From contig JAJTTP010000006.1 in the NCBI GenBank assembly GCA_023313575.1, positions 2,658,280-2,722,279 on the forward strand: a stretch of DNA of 64,000 nt, in the 5' to 3' direction. The notes below the pieces were generated by a model. It was not told where the DNA came from. It did not search any database and saw only the letters and a program-made list of their open reading frames with translations. The translations under genes were made by a program, and so were the position numbers. This DNA comes from Eutypella sp. D-1 (taxonomy: Eukaryota; Ascomycota; Sordariomycetes; Xylariales; Diatrypaceae). Shown here piece by piece: positions 45,080 through 55,614 of this stretch (position 1 is the stretch's first letter; every line of letters begins with the position of its first letter).

Positions 45080-45266
45080 TGACGTGCTTCCTTGGGATTG
45101 TCATCACCCTCCGAAATAGCAACAGCTTGTTTGGACTCCTGCCGATTGTACGAGGCGACGCGTGTACCTTACAATCATACGATCGTTTAAGGTTCACCGT
45201 CGTCCCCATCATCTCCGTCATCACCCTCAAACTTTCGAAAAGTAAAACATCGAAAAGTAAAACAAC

Positions 45267-45764
45267 ATGGCTTCCGACCCTCTTACCGGTGGCAAGGGTT
45301 CAAACTCTGTCGAGTTAACATCACCCACCGAGCCCTACTCATCCATCACTCCCACTACTACTTCAACGGCGAACGACGAGAAGCCGGTGCCCGTTCCCAT
45401 TAGTATAGAGCTGAAGCGAAACTCCAGCGTATCTCCACCAGCAACCATCCACCCAAGCACTCCCTACGATACCGATATTGAGGCCACGACAACACAGCAA
45501 TCATCGGATCGTCTAAAACGAGGTTCCACAGCCGGCATGAACACCAACTGCAGTGTATGGCCTGGCCAGGACCATTGGAAGCAGAAGGCCCGCGCCGCCA
45601 AGATAAACAACCGGTCATGCCAGTGTTTTGCGCGTCTCAGTAAGCGGGCGAGGATTGCGGTTAAGATCGCCATCCTCTTGTTAATCGTCGGTATCGCCAT
45701 CGGTGTTGGCTTCGGTGTCAGCAAACCTCTAGGAGCCGGCATCTGGAAGCCCGACGACCATTGA
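45267..45764 (+). CDS. Small single-pass membrane protein, conserved-type hypothetical
   Basis: A 165-residue intronless frame starting in a reasonable context (ACAACATGG). The first ~85 residues are Ser/Thr/Pro-rich and polar. Then come NCSVWPGQDHWKQKARAAKI and RSCQCFARLSKRARIAVKIA, and one hydrophobic helix of about 20 residues at about 134-153 (ILLLIVGIAIGVGFGVSKPL), ending GAGIWKPDDH. The basic patch before the helix suggests that the N-terminus faces the cytosol. I believe similar proteins with the WPGQDHWK motif are widespread in filamentous ascomycetes, but their function is unknown to me. The leader seems long, with a probable intron (44970-45079) and an upstream frame of 121 codons at 44426-44791, which may affect translation. 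Confidence 0.7.
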   Translation: MASDPLTGGKGSNSVELTSPTEPYSSITPTTTSTANDEKPVPVPISIELKRNSSVSPPATIHPSTPYDTDIEATTTQQSSDRLKRGSTAGMNTNCSVWPGQDHWKQKARAAKINNRSCQCFARLSKRARIAVKIAILLLIVGIAIGVGFGVSKPLGAGIWKPDDH

Positions 45765-47467
45765 TGAGTCGGACCTACCTAATGATTTGATTGAATTCTA
45801 CTTCAGAGACAACACTGGACTTCAACTTGACCTACCTGGATTTTAATACATGATTTGCCCTGGATACCCGTCACCCCCACCGGCTTTGTTGTATTCTCTC
45901 TATTGTTGGCGTCGAAATACACCACCGATACCCCCACGCCTTCACATTTTACCATTCGGAGTTACGGTCTACTGTATATACTGGTTGGTTTATTCTTCAC
46001 GGCGGAGTCTCGATCAACAAGGCGAAAACGGTACTTTCTTGTTTTACGTGGTTTCTTCTTAGACGAACGACGAAAAACCTCGGGATTGGCGTTCTAGGCG
46101 TAACACCTGCATTTATGCAGGAGCCGCCAATGTTATATTTTGATCATTTTTCCTCTCCTGCGGACAGACACGACTGCCCAGAGGCAGGAAACACTTTCTC
46201 GGAGGGAGGCTTCTTGTCGAAATTATTTTAAGCAATTACAGGAGCGTTGGAATTATAGTGTTTCTGGTGGTTCACGTCTTGATATTTTTCCCCCCGTGCG
46301 AAGTTCGGAAAGGGGATGGAGGGGAAAGGGGTGGGAAACGCAGGGATCGATGCTTGTCACGCAGTATAGTGTCACGCAGTATAGACAGAGACGTCTTGGC
46401 TTTTGTTGCGCGCCTGGAGGGGAGCAGAGAAGGGAAGGGTGATGGGAAATGATGAAGAGAGACGAGCAAAACAAGACGACGCGCATATTACTGTTTTATT
46501 CCTCCCCTTCTTTTGAGGAGTAGGGGAGAAGCACGATGAATAGAAAGAAAGGCCCCTGCCCTCTAACGGAGACGATCACCATCCGGTTCCGTTAGAAGAG
46601 CAGAGCCGCCATGAGACGACCCCCCCATCTGACGATCTCACTTCTCTCGCCCTTGTATTCTCGCTTGTGTGGTATGATGTGATGTGATAGACAGAAATGA
46701 TCTGTGCGACACGTGCCCCTACTACGGCAGCCCTAGTACAGTATCGTACAGTATAGTACAGCACAGCATGCTATGTTATGTCCCTTACACCCCGCGGATC
46801 TGGAGCATGCGTAACGCGCTACCTCAGATATCTCAGTCCTTGATTTTTTACCTTAAATATTTTAATCTTTAATTTTTTGTTGCGAGGGTCTGGGTCCTGG
46901 CCTACGGCAAAAGGCTCCCAGGGCCTCCAACGTCAAATCAAGAAGTGCGCAGGAGGTCGTTGCAGTGCCTGGGACTGTAAGGACCTGCTAGGGACTTCAA
47001 ATAATTACGAAATAATGCAATAGGTAGCAATAGAGGCCATCGAAATCAAAGGAAATCAAAGCAAGCGATAATATTCATATGGGTAAAGATTCTTGAATTC
47101 CTTTTAACTACGTATAGCCTCCTTCTGGGGATATCTTCTAAAGGAGTGGGTCCCCTGGGCTGATTTGGGTCACCTTGGTGACAATATCAACGGTATATAG
47201 TTAATAATTATATAAGACGCATATTATTTATTAAGTTGTTTTTTATTTGAAAAACATAAGTTTGAAAATTAAAAAAAAAAAAAAAAAAAAAAAAAGGTTT
47301 AATAAAAAAACCGATATAATAACCTTCTAAAGCGGAGGCGGCCTGAGTTAACTGAGGTAACTTTATACCTAGGTAGAATCAAAGATATAGATTTGCGATT
47401 TAGCCTTCCGCGACGAGATAATGATACAAACCGCCACCTAAATCTGTTGGAGATTTCAGATCAGGAT
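45765..47467. other. Intergenic, with a small AT-rich relic
   Basis: No gene is supported. From about 47190 to 47330 the composition turns AT-rich and includes an A run of about 25 bases near 47271-47295; this may be the degraded tail of a retroelement. Confidence 0.5.
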
Positions 47468-48460
47468 TCACCTCCAAAATATAGGAATCAATCTATCGTA
47501 TGTAGCCTCCTTCAAGAAGTCTGTGGCATCCGGGTCACGCTTCATGAGATACACCTCCGCCTCTTCTCTCAAATCCTCGGCCTCAGTCTTGTCGTCTGGA
47601 TCACCCTTGAGTAGTGCTTCAGAAAGCTTAACGCAAGTACGTGCATATTCAACGGGCATGATATCCTTGCGAAATCTGGTCACCTCCAACGAGTCCCGAA
47701 GATGCTTTCTGTGACAAAGGCGAGTTGTTCCGGTTAGTTTCTGAAATTTGGAGATGAAATACTATGAAAATACTGACATTGCTGCTTCCGTCTTGCCTTG
47801 GTCCAGACAGACTGCCCCTGTCTTGTAGAGACAGCCACCATAGAACGGGTTCAATCGAGATTGATCTCCTTGTTGCCAAAAGTTTTGAGCTTCGAAAAAG
47901 TTCACTTCCGATGTCTCGAAGTCTCCATCGATCCTGTTGATGAGACCCATGTCTTGATACGCACTAACCCGATGGTTGATAAATTACCTATCAATGCAAA
48001 ATAGTACATAAGGGAGGTAACTCACTAGGCCAGCATGCCCCAGTTCAAGGGCTTCGTACTCTTGAATTCAGCTATAGCTGTTTCCAATAGGGCACTGGCT
48101 TCCGCAGTTTTGCCCATGTGCACAAGGCAACGGGCCATATTCTTTTTTAATACGGATGGATACGACTCCTTCTTGCCAGTCTTGTCCACAAACTCGAGCC
48201 AGCGATCGCGTGCCTTCTCGAACCATCTCATAGCACTCTCGTGATCATTTGCTGTGTTATGTGTGTACCCTATATTGGACTCAAAGCCGTAACAGAAAGG
48301 CTCGTCGCGTGGGTTTGCGAGAAGTCGGATTTCGTATCCCTTTTTGTTGAGTTCGATAGCCTTCTTCGCATCTCCGAGGCCCTCGTACATGTTGGCCTGT
48401 TGTGAGTAGATATGGGGAAGGAGGTCATCGATGTTCTTCTGGTTTCCCAGTGTGTCACAC

Positions 48461-48737
48461 GGGGGGGTATCCCCATATAGGATCGGCACTGCCAAGGACC
48501 TGTTGGCTGCCAAGAATGGAGACAAGAATGTATGGCGCCAACGGGCGCTAGAATGGATATAACAGACTGGAGATATAACCACCTTCTTTGAGATACGTAC
48601 TCCGTACGATTGTATATAAATACCAGACCTATCCTCTGGCCCTCTCCCAGATGGATAGAAGGGCATCGCACCCTTGAAGGACTCTAGTCAATTATTAGCT
48701 GAATCTGATATCCTATATCCAAGCCATAACCCCTCCT
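48461..48737. mobile_element. MITE-like element B, intact copy in the NLR gene
   Basis: The 277-bp element is flanked by TGTCACAC at 48453-48460 and 48738-48745, an 8-bp target-site duplication. Its ends are imperfect inverted repeats: GGGGGGGTAT at the left, and the right end inverted begins AGGAGGGGTTAT; both later show ATATAGGAT. It has no coding capacity. The 8-bp duplication fits the hAT superfamily, though the ends do not begin with the usual CAGGG. It lies in exon 7 of the NLR-like gene. A RIP-mutated copy is at 55332-55606. Confidence 0.85.
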
Positions 48738-50047
48738 TGTCACACAGTGTCCCAACTGCGTCAATGTTGACATTACACATATCCTCGAGCTCCTTGAAGT
48801 CGTTCGACTCGTAGAGATACCTGAGGTTGTAAGATAACAGTGCTCTATTATCAGGAAACGATAAACGCACCTTTGGCCTTCCTTGAGAAGCTCACAGAAT
48901 TCCAAGGGAGCTTTGAAATCCTTATTGGCACGATGGCAGTCTCGAAAGCAGTCCTTCAGCGAAATTACGTGCTGTAGCAGGGCATTACATTGAGCCCATT
49001 CATCGTAAAGCTGGCCCTTCACGCCCATCTTCGGAAACCGACGACAAATAATGCTGACAGCATCTTCGAAGCTACCTTGTAGCTGGGGCAGATCCATGAA
49101 GTATTTGAACTGAGTTTGAACCATGCGGTGTGTAGAGAATGTTTTGGTGTCTCTGTTCCTCTTGATCAGAGAGATCTCAAGAAGACCCTCAATTGTCTCG
49201 GAGAAGCTACAGTCAGGTCAGCTTATTGTGAATGTAATGTTGACGGCGAGCCTTACTCAAACTCCTCTAAGCAGAAATCCAGCGAGGCTGGCATTCTCTC
49301 GGCCCCCTGGAATAACGACTGGGGAATGTCATCTGGCATCAGAAAGGACAGAACACCTAGAAATACCCGGGCCTGCTGGTCCAAAGATTGGAAGGAGAAG
49401 TCCCACAAGGCTTCAAATTCGGAGCCATGAACACGCCGTGGATTGTTGAGATAGATTCTCATAAACTCGGAGATAGTCCAGGCCCGTCGATGTATAAGGC
49501 CCGCAATGTGTGAAATTCCTAAAGCATGCCCGCTCACCCTACGTGAAAGCTCCTGCGCGGAGATGTCCTCTTTCTTCAAATCTTTATCTATCTCCTTCTG
49601 AAGAAGGAACATCAGGAACTCGGATCCCATTTTGACATCCCATGATGTGACCTCAACAGCCGAACTAGCTTGGTGGAAGGCAACAGAGGAATTACGGGTG
49701 GTTATGATGACGTGTCCTCTTCCGGCGACGGGCCAGTATTTTGCGAGCACACCCAGCGTGGGAACATTGTCATATACCAGTAGCCATCTGTAATCTGTGA
49801 TCTGTGTGAGGATTATGACATACGAGCGCCTGTGGGAAGATCTTGGGGCTTTGAGCTTACCAGTGGATTGCAGCCAGTCTTGCACCAAACTTAGATTCTC
49901 GTCATGAGTTTGCGGACGAGCCTCAGGTAGCTTCAGCTTCAAGGCTATGTCGGTGAAGCTTTGCCGCATAGATGCATCTTTCTCAGCGTGCACCCAGAAC
50001 ATAGCATCATACTCATCTTTGCTGACTTTGGTCTCGACATATCTCAG

Positions 50048-50698
50048 CAGGGGCGTAACTAACTGCATTGCATTGCATTAACGGTCCTGGTGCGTTACAG
50101 TGTAACACATGCACGGCCACCTTCATTTTGGTGCAATGCAGTGCAATTAAATGCACTGCACTGCACTGCACTGGTGCAATAGTGCCAGTTATAGGGCGGC
50201 CCCGAGGGGGGGGTAAAATAAAGCCCACGATTAGTATCGTGATACAGATTTTTAGTGTTTTGGTGGCTATTATAAGTGTTATTATAGGTGCTATTATGGG
50301 TGCTATTATGGGTGCGACCTAGGTATTATAGGTGCTATTATGGTGGCCATTATAGTGGCCATTATGGTGGGTCGACAGGAATAAGTGGACCGGTAAATAT
50401 GGAGGCTGTAGCAACTGTAGCTAGTAAGTGGCTTCTTTTAAAATATTAAGCCATTACCAGCCACTACCAGCCACCTGTTAATGATGCCATATAAATATAT
50501 AAGGAATATTAACAGTGGGTCTGGTATCTCCCATTTTCGTGCGTTATATCTGCACTGCACCATTGCATTAGGGACCCCTAGTGCAATGCAATGCAGTGGT
50601 GCGCACCAAAAAAAAAGGCCCAATACGTGCCGTGCAGTTAAATGGTACGCACCAACGGTGCGCACCACGGTGCAATAGTGCAGTTAGTTGCACCCCTG
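50048..50698. mobile_element. hAT-type MITE A in the NLR P-loop exon
   Basis: The 651-bp element is flanked by TATCTCAG at 50040-50047 and 50699-50706. Its terminal inverted repeats start CAGGGGCGTAACTAACTGCA (left) and CAGGGGTGCAACTAACTGCA (right, inverted). CAGGG ends plus an 8-bp duplication are hallmarks of the hAT superfamily. The interior is non-coding, with subterminal TGCA/GCATT-rich repeats near both ends and a string of ATTATRGGTGCT-type units at about 50265-50345. It is non-autonomous. It sits directly after the P-loop codons of the NLR gene, and the flanks join in frame without it. Confidence 0.92.
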
Positions 50699-51719
50699 TA
50701 TCTCAGTGCTATTGAGCTTTTCCCAATACCACCGAGACCCCAGAGAGCAACTGACTTGAAAGACGCCACCTGGCTGTCACCAAAAGCATTGTCTAGCTTT
50801 TCGAAAAGATCAACACGATCAAAAAACCTCAAAGTTCTGGTCTGGGGCAGCAGAAAGGACAACGGCCTCTTGATGGCTGTGCTCGAGACTGGAGAAGACT
50901 TGGGCTTGTTGTGGATGGCAAGCGATATGCTGAATTGGACCAACTTCTCTATCTGAACAAGGATTTTCTCGAGCTCTGAATTCATGCTTGCATAGCGTTT
51001 TTCCATCTGCTCGACCGGATCCTCTTCAGTAGCTCGCCTGGTGCCTACGCGACCATAGATGATTTAGTAAGCAGAGGGTGGGATCAGCTAAGCCCGAAAT
51101 ACGTACCAGAGTCGTAATCATGACGCATACACTTGATGGCATCGACACAGAATTCCACCAACTCTATCTGGAAATCAAAACAAGCCTCTTTCATCTGGTT
51201 CACCATATGTGGGAGGGCTGCGCAACAGGCATTAAACGTGTCAGCCTTGTAGCCAATGGACCTCAGCATTCGCAGGGTGACTGGGGTCGCTTCTAGGCTC
51301 CCAGAGGTCTCCTGTAAGGCTAATCAGCAATTTAGATGAAATGGCTGCTCAGGCACATCAAGACAGAACCTGGAGGAGAATGCTGATAAGTCCCCATAAG
51401 AAAGCTGCGTCGAGGTCTAAACCGAGCTTTGTCTCAAAGATATCGGTAAACGTCTTGAGATGACCAAGAGCCGGTTTGGCCAAGGCGAATTGGCGAGCTT
51501 CTTGAGTTGGCAGGTCCAACACATTCTCGCGAACCGAATCCCACGAAACGAGAGATTTTAGGACGTCGAGATCATTCGGCTCTAGTGAGAGCCTAATTCT
51601 CTGGATAGTTTTCTCCCACTGGCTCGAAAAACGCTGTTCTCTTTATACAAGTAGATGTTAGATCTGGTTTTTTTTAAATGTGTACCTATAGCTGTTTCTT
51701 ACAGATCGTGGGACTCCAT

Positions 51720-52403
51720 TCTGGGTTTGAGGTGATTGTAGGAAACATCCACGATAGCGCATTGCCATGTAGGCTTCGGCTTGATGAGGTGTGGGGGATA
51801 GCCTAGATAGTGACTTACTAGAGCTCTAAGTACTTCGTAGACAAAGTCGCTGCTGGGCTTATACCTGGGTGGGTGGCAAGGCTTGGGACGCCACGTAAGG
51901 GGTGGGTTGCAATCACGGGTGAACATGGGATAAGTGCAGATTGAACAAATATCAGATAGTTTCCAGAACCGATAATGGCGGTGTTGAATGATACTTAGCG
52001 ACACTTTTTGCTGGTTGGTGGTTCACGTACCACGATACACCTCTGTACAACTGAATACATCTTACCGGTGTTCCACAGTCCGGCTGCTACCTTTGTATGA
52101 TTTCAACGTCAGCAATGCGTTTGATCATGCCGCATATAACAAACACCTACCCATGCTCTACTCATGCTCTACTCATGCGCCACTCAAGCCCCCAGCGTAT
52201 ATTCACAGCAGCCTGGATCTTTGCCCCGCACGAGGCTCTGCGGGAAGTTTTTTCGGGGGGTTATCTATCCTCCACTCAGTTTTGGGTCTTCCTGGTCTGT
52301 TCTTAAGTTATCCCTTCCAAAGTTTACCAGCTGTTGGGTACGTCTTACAAGCGATCACCATCGAATTACCATCTAGGTAGCAACCAAATATTGGCAACGC
52401 ATC
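51720..52403. other. Divergent intergenic region
   Basis: These bases lie between the NLR-like gene (-) and the truncated peptidase gene (+). An open frame continues upstream of the NLR ATG on the minus strand (to 52004) but has no family resemblance. No other feature is seen. Confidence 0.5.
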
Positions 52404-53861
52404 ATGGAGGTAATTCGTGTGCCGGGACCACCTACACATCAATTAGCTGTCAAGGAGGTCTTCAACCGTCTCACACACCGGGAGAAGCTCTATGCCCATC
52501 ATGTCTCCCGCGCCGCCTGGCATGGCAGCAGAATTCTCATGCGTCAGGTCTCGCCCGAGGCCATCGGCATCTTTGACTTTATTGTAAAACTTTCCAAATC
52601 TTGTAATGGACAATGGCAAACAATGGTGAAAAATGGCGATGTGACCGCCGAGGATCTCGCTAAGTTCTTGGAATACGCGGGTCATTTTCTATTCAACATG
52701 GGCAACTATTTTGTGCGTTATATGACCACACTGGGAAATTTCTGGTTGCTAATTTTATAAAGGGCGAAGGGGATCAGAAGTTTGTTCCTGATCTATCTGC
52801 CGGTGCCCTACGAAGCCTTTCACGCTCCTCTCCGTCGGCGAGCGAAGCGCTTGAGAGGGTTATTGAACCCATGACTTCGGGCCCTCCGTTTGTGATCGGC
52901 TACCCCAGCGACTATGCTCAGTCAGCATATTATCCCGGTAACGAGAGAATATCCAAGGATGAGATTTCTCTCGTTTCCAAGGTGCTAGAAACCCACCGCA
53001 TCGAACCGGAGAATACGAGAATACAAAAAATCGCAACGGACAATAACTATGTGTTCCAAGTTCTCCAGGCGTCAACCAACAAACAGTCTACCACCCAGTG
53101 GGACGACAATGATGGGATCGGGACAGTCCGAATCCAAGGGGGTGATCATGCCGATGAGTTGTCTAAGGTCTGCGAGTCCCTTCGACGTGCGAGGGAGTAC
53201 ACAGAGAATGAGAAGCAGGGCGAAGTCATTGACCACTGCATCCGCACATTCGAAACCGGGGACATGGAAGCATTCCGAGATGCCCAGAAAGTCTGGGTTC
53301 AAGAGAAAGCCCCCGTCGTTGAGAGCATCCTGGGATTCGTAGAACCGTACCGAGATCCACATGGTGTTAGGGGCGAGTGGGAAGGCATCGTCGGCATCTC
53401 AGATCCTGTCGAATCGCTTAAGATGAGGCGGTTTGTCGACCGGTCTACCACATTCATTCGTCTTCTACCTTGGGCAGTACCTGGTCAGAACGATGGCAAG
53501 GGTCCATTTGAGAAAGATATATTTGTGGCCCCGGACTATACGAGTCTCTACTGTATGCTACTGTCGTACCGCATCTCACTTGTCTCCGATGCTAATGTTA
53601 CGTAACAGCCCTGGCGCTTTGCACGAGCTATTCATTTGAGGCAACGAACTTACCCAATGTGCGTACGATATTATAGCACCTTGTAACAGAGCAGCTTACT
53701 AATTGTCCTCTCAGTACAACGACATTAGAGAGACATGCGGCTCTAAGAACATTGTGGTTGCGAATCGCTTAGATGCCAATAACAGCCCGTCACGCCCATT
53801 TTACTACGTTCACAAGTCCGACCTCAAAAGATACAGGGAGTGCACACATATCGTAAGGTTC
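52404..53861 (+). pseudogene. Truncated dipeptidyl peptidase III (M49) gene
   Basis: Exons 52404-52712, 52763-53552, 53609-53658 and 53715-53861 (truncated) are joined by three short GT-AG introns (46-56 bp) whose phases agree. The encoded ~430 residues match the N-terminal two-thirds of DPP III: REKLYAHHVSRAAWHGSRIL, FLFNMGNYF, then GEGDQKFVPDLSAGAL, VVESILGFVEPYRDPHGVRG, PFEKDIFVAPDYTSLY and YNDIRETCGSKNIVVANRL. DPP III is a cytosolic zinc exopeptidase that removes dipeptides from peptide N-termini. Its HExxGH zinc site and everything after should follow the THIVRF segment, but at about 53862 the sequence turns into the repeat R1. The frame then runs ~18 repeat-derived residues to a stop at 53918. 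The retained part has no internal stop, so truncation is the main lesion. Confidence 0.85.
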
Positions 53862-55331
53862 GTCACTATCACACGGAGGGACACTATGGACCAGAAGCTT
53901 GGCAGCGATCCCTATTAATCACGTAAGGACGGGTATATCAATTGGGCCTATACGGGGTTAAGAAACTTTTCCTTTTTCCTTTCTTTTTTTTTTCCTAAAA
54001 ACTTTAGAACCATAACCGTTTATTATTAAACGAATAAAAGTATTAAAAAATATAATATTTTAAACCGGGATAACCTTTTTACCTTATAATAAATAAACGG
54101 TTACCCTTTTAAATAAACCCTTTTTAAATAAAGTTAAAAAAGCTATCGTTTAATATTTAAACCGTAAAAAAATCTTAACGTTATTTAAATAAAAAAATAA
54201 TAAATAACTTTTACCGTCGCTTTAAACTAAATTAAACCATAAGCTTTATAATTATTTAAAAAATTATAACTTAACGTTAATTAATTAATAATAAGTTTTA
54301 TAATTATTTAAAAGATTATAACTTAACGTTATAAAATAAACCGTAAACACGTTTTAACGTCGCTTTAAAATAAACCGCGAATATCCTTTAACATCGCTTT
54401 AAACTAAACCGTAAGCTTTATAATTATTTAAAAAATTACATTTTAACGTTACTTAATAAACCGTAAATATACTTTAACGTTGCTTTTAATTAAATTAAAT
54501 TAAACCATGAGTATATTTTAACGTTATTTAAAACCCGACCGAACCGCAAATATACCGTAACGTCGATTTAAAAAATACTTAAAACCGAGTATTAAAAAAG
54601 GGGAAGTTAGTATTATATAAAAAGATATTATAAATTAAAACTTTAATAAAAACTTTTATTAATTACGTAAAAACGGGTATATTAATTAAGTTTATACGGG
54701 GTTAAAAAAAAAAATTTTTCTTTCTTTTTTTAAAAACCTTAAAATTATAACCGTTTATTATTAAATGAATAAAAGTATTAAAAAATATAATATTTTAAGC
54801 CGGGACAGCTTACCTTATAATAAATAAACGGTTACCCTTTTAAGCAGACCTTTTCTGGACTTTGGTTAAAAGGGTTATCGTCCAGTATCCAGACCGCAAG
54901 CTCTGCAATTGTCCAAAGGACTGCAACTCAACGTCGCCCCAGATAAAAAGACCGCGAGCACGCCTTAACGTCGCCCCAGACCAGACCGAACCAGACCGCG
55001 AACCAGACCGCGAACCAGACCGCCTTAAACCCGACCGAACCGCGAATATGTTACGACGTCGATATAAGGAATGCTTAAAGCCGAGCATTAAAAAAAAGGG
55101 AAATAATATTATATAAAAGGATATTATAAATTAAAACCTTAATAACGATTTTTATTAATTACGTAAAAACGGGTATATTAATTAAGCTTATACAGGGTTA
55201 AAAAATTTCTTTTTTTTCCTTTTTTTAAAAAAAAAAAACCTTAAGATTATAACCGTTTATTATTAAATAAATAAAAGTATTAAAAAATATAATATTTTAA
55301 GCCGGGATAGCCCTTTTACCTGGTATTATAC
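53862..55331. repeat. Tandem repeat units R1-R3, RIP-mutated
   Basis: Three related units start at 53862, 54606 and 55102. They share the opening (GTCACTATCACACGGAGGGA in R1), TATTAATCACGTAAGGACGG, an ACCGTTTATTATTAAA-type stretch and GCCGGGATAGC. R1 is ~744 bp, R2 ~496 bp, and R3 runs into the element B copy at 55332. Differences between units are almost all C/T and G/A, as RIP gives. The first ~100 bp of R1 and the middle of R2 (about 54836-55080) are hardly mutated, while the rest is strongly AT-rich. The units may be LTRs or the arms of a larger element; I cannot tell which. Confidence 0.75.
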
Positions 55332-55606
55332 AAGGGGGTATCCTTATATAAAATCGGCACTGTTAAGGATTTATTAGCTGTTAAAAACGGAGATAAAAAT
55401 GTATAACGTTAACGGGCGTTAAAATAAATATAATAAATTAAAAATATAATATCGTTTTAAAATATATATTCCGTACGATTATATATAAATATTAAACCTA
55501 TTTTCCGGCTTTTTTTTAAATGAATAAAAAAGTATTATATTTTTAAAAAAACTTTAATTAATTACTAATTAAATTTAATATTTTATATTTAAATTAAACC
55601 TTTTTT
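55332..55606. mobile_element. MITE-like element B, RIP-mutated copy
   Basis: This 275-bp stretch aligns along its whole length with the intact copy at 48461-48737; shared anchors include GGGGGTATCC, ATCGGCACTG, AACGGGCG and TCCGTACGAT. Almost every difference is C-to-T or G-to-A. The flanks TATTATAC (55324-55331) and TATTATAA (55607-55614) look like its own 8-bp target duplication with one change, so it moved independently of the NLR copy. Confidence 0.85.
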
Positions 55607-55614
55607 TATTATAA

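Larger units (their letters stand above)
47468..51719 (-). pseudogene. NB-ARC-TPR (NLR-like) gene interrupted by two small transposons
   Basis: Exons on the minus strand: 51719-51703, 51640-51370, 51311-51107, 51044-49861, 49794-49257, 49206-48871, 48820-48026, 47963-47778 and 47708-47468. Introns are 50-69 bp mostly, and all phases agree. Exon 4 contains a 651-bp insertion (50048-50698) and exon 7 a 277-bp insertion (48461-48737). Leaving out each insertion with one copy of its 8-bp target duplication yields 942 codons with no stop. Domains: an N-terminal helical region of ~240 residues (SQWEKTIQRIRLSLEPNDLD), P-loop GLGGIGKSSIALRY, Walker B RWLLVYDNV, GHVIITTRNS, GHALGISHIAGLI, then TPR-like repeats in the last ~350 residues. 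Such STAND proteins act in fungal non-self recognition. As sequenced, the frame breaks just after the P-loop. Whether splicing removes either insertion is unknown. Confidence 0.88.

Noticed and set aside
51699..52004. Upstream extension of the NLR first exon
   Set aside because: The frame is open but looks unlike any NLR N-terminus; the ATG at 51719 with a good donor explains the gene better.
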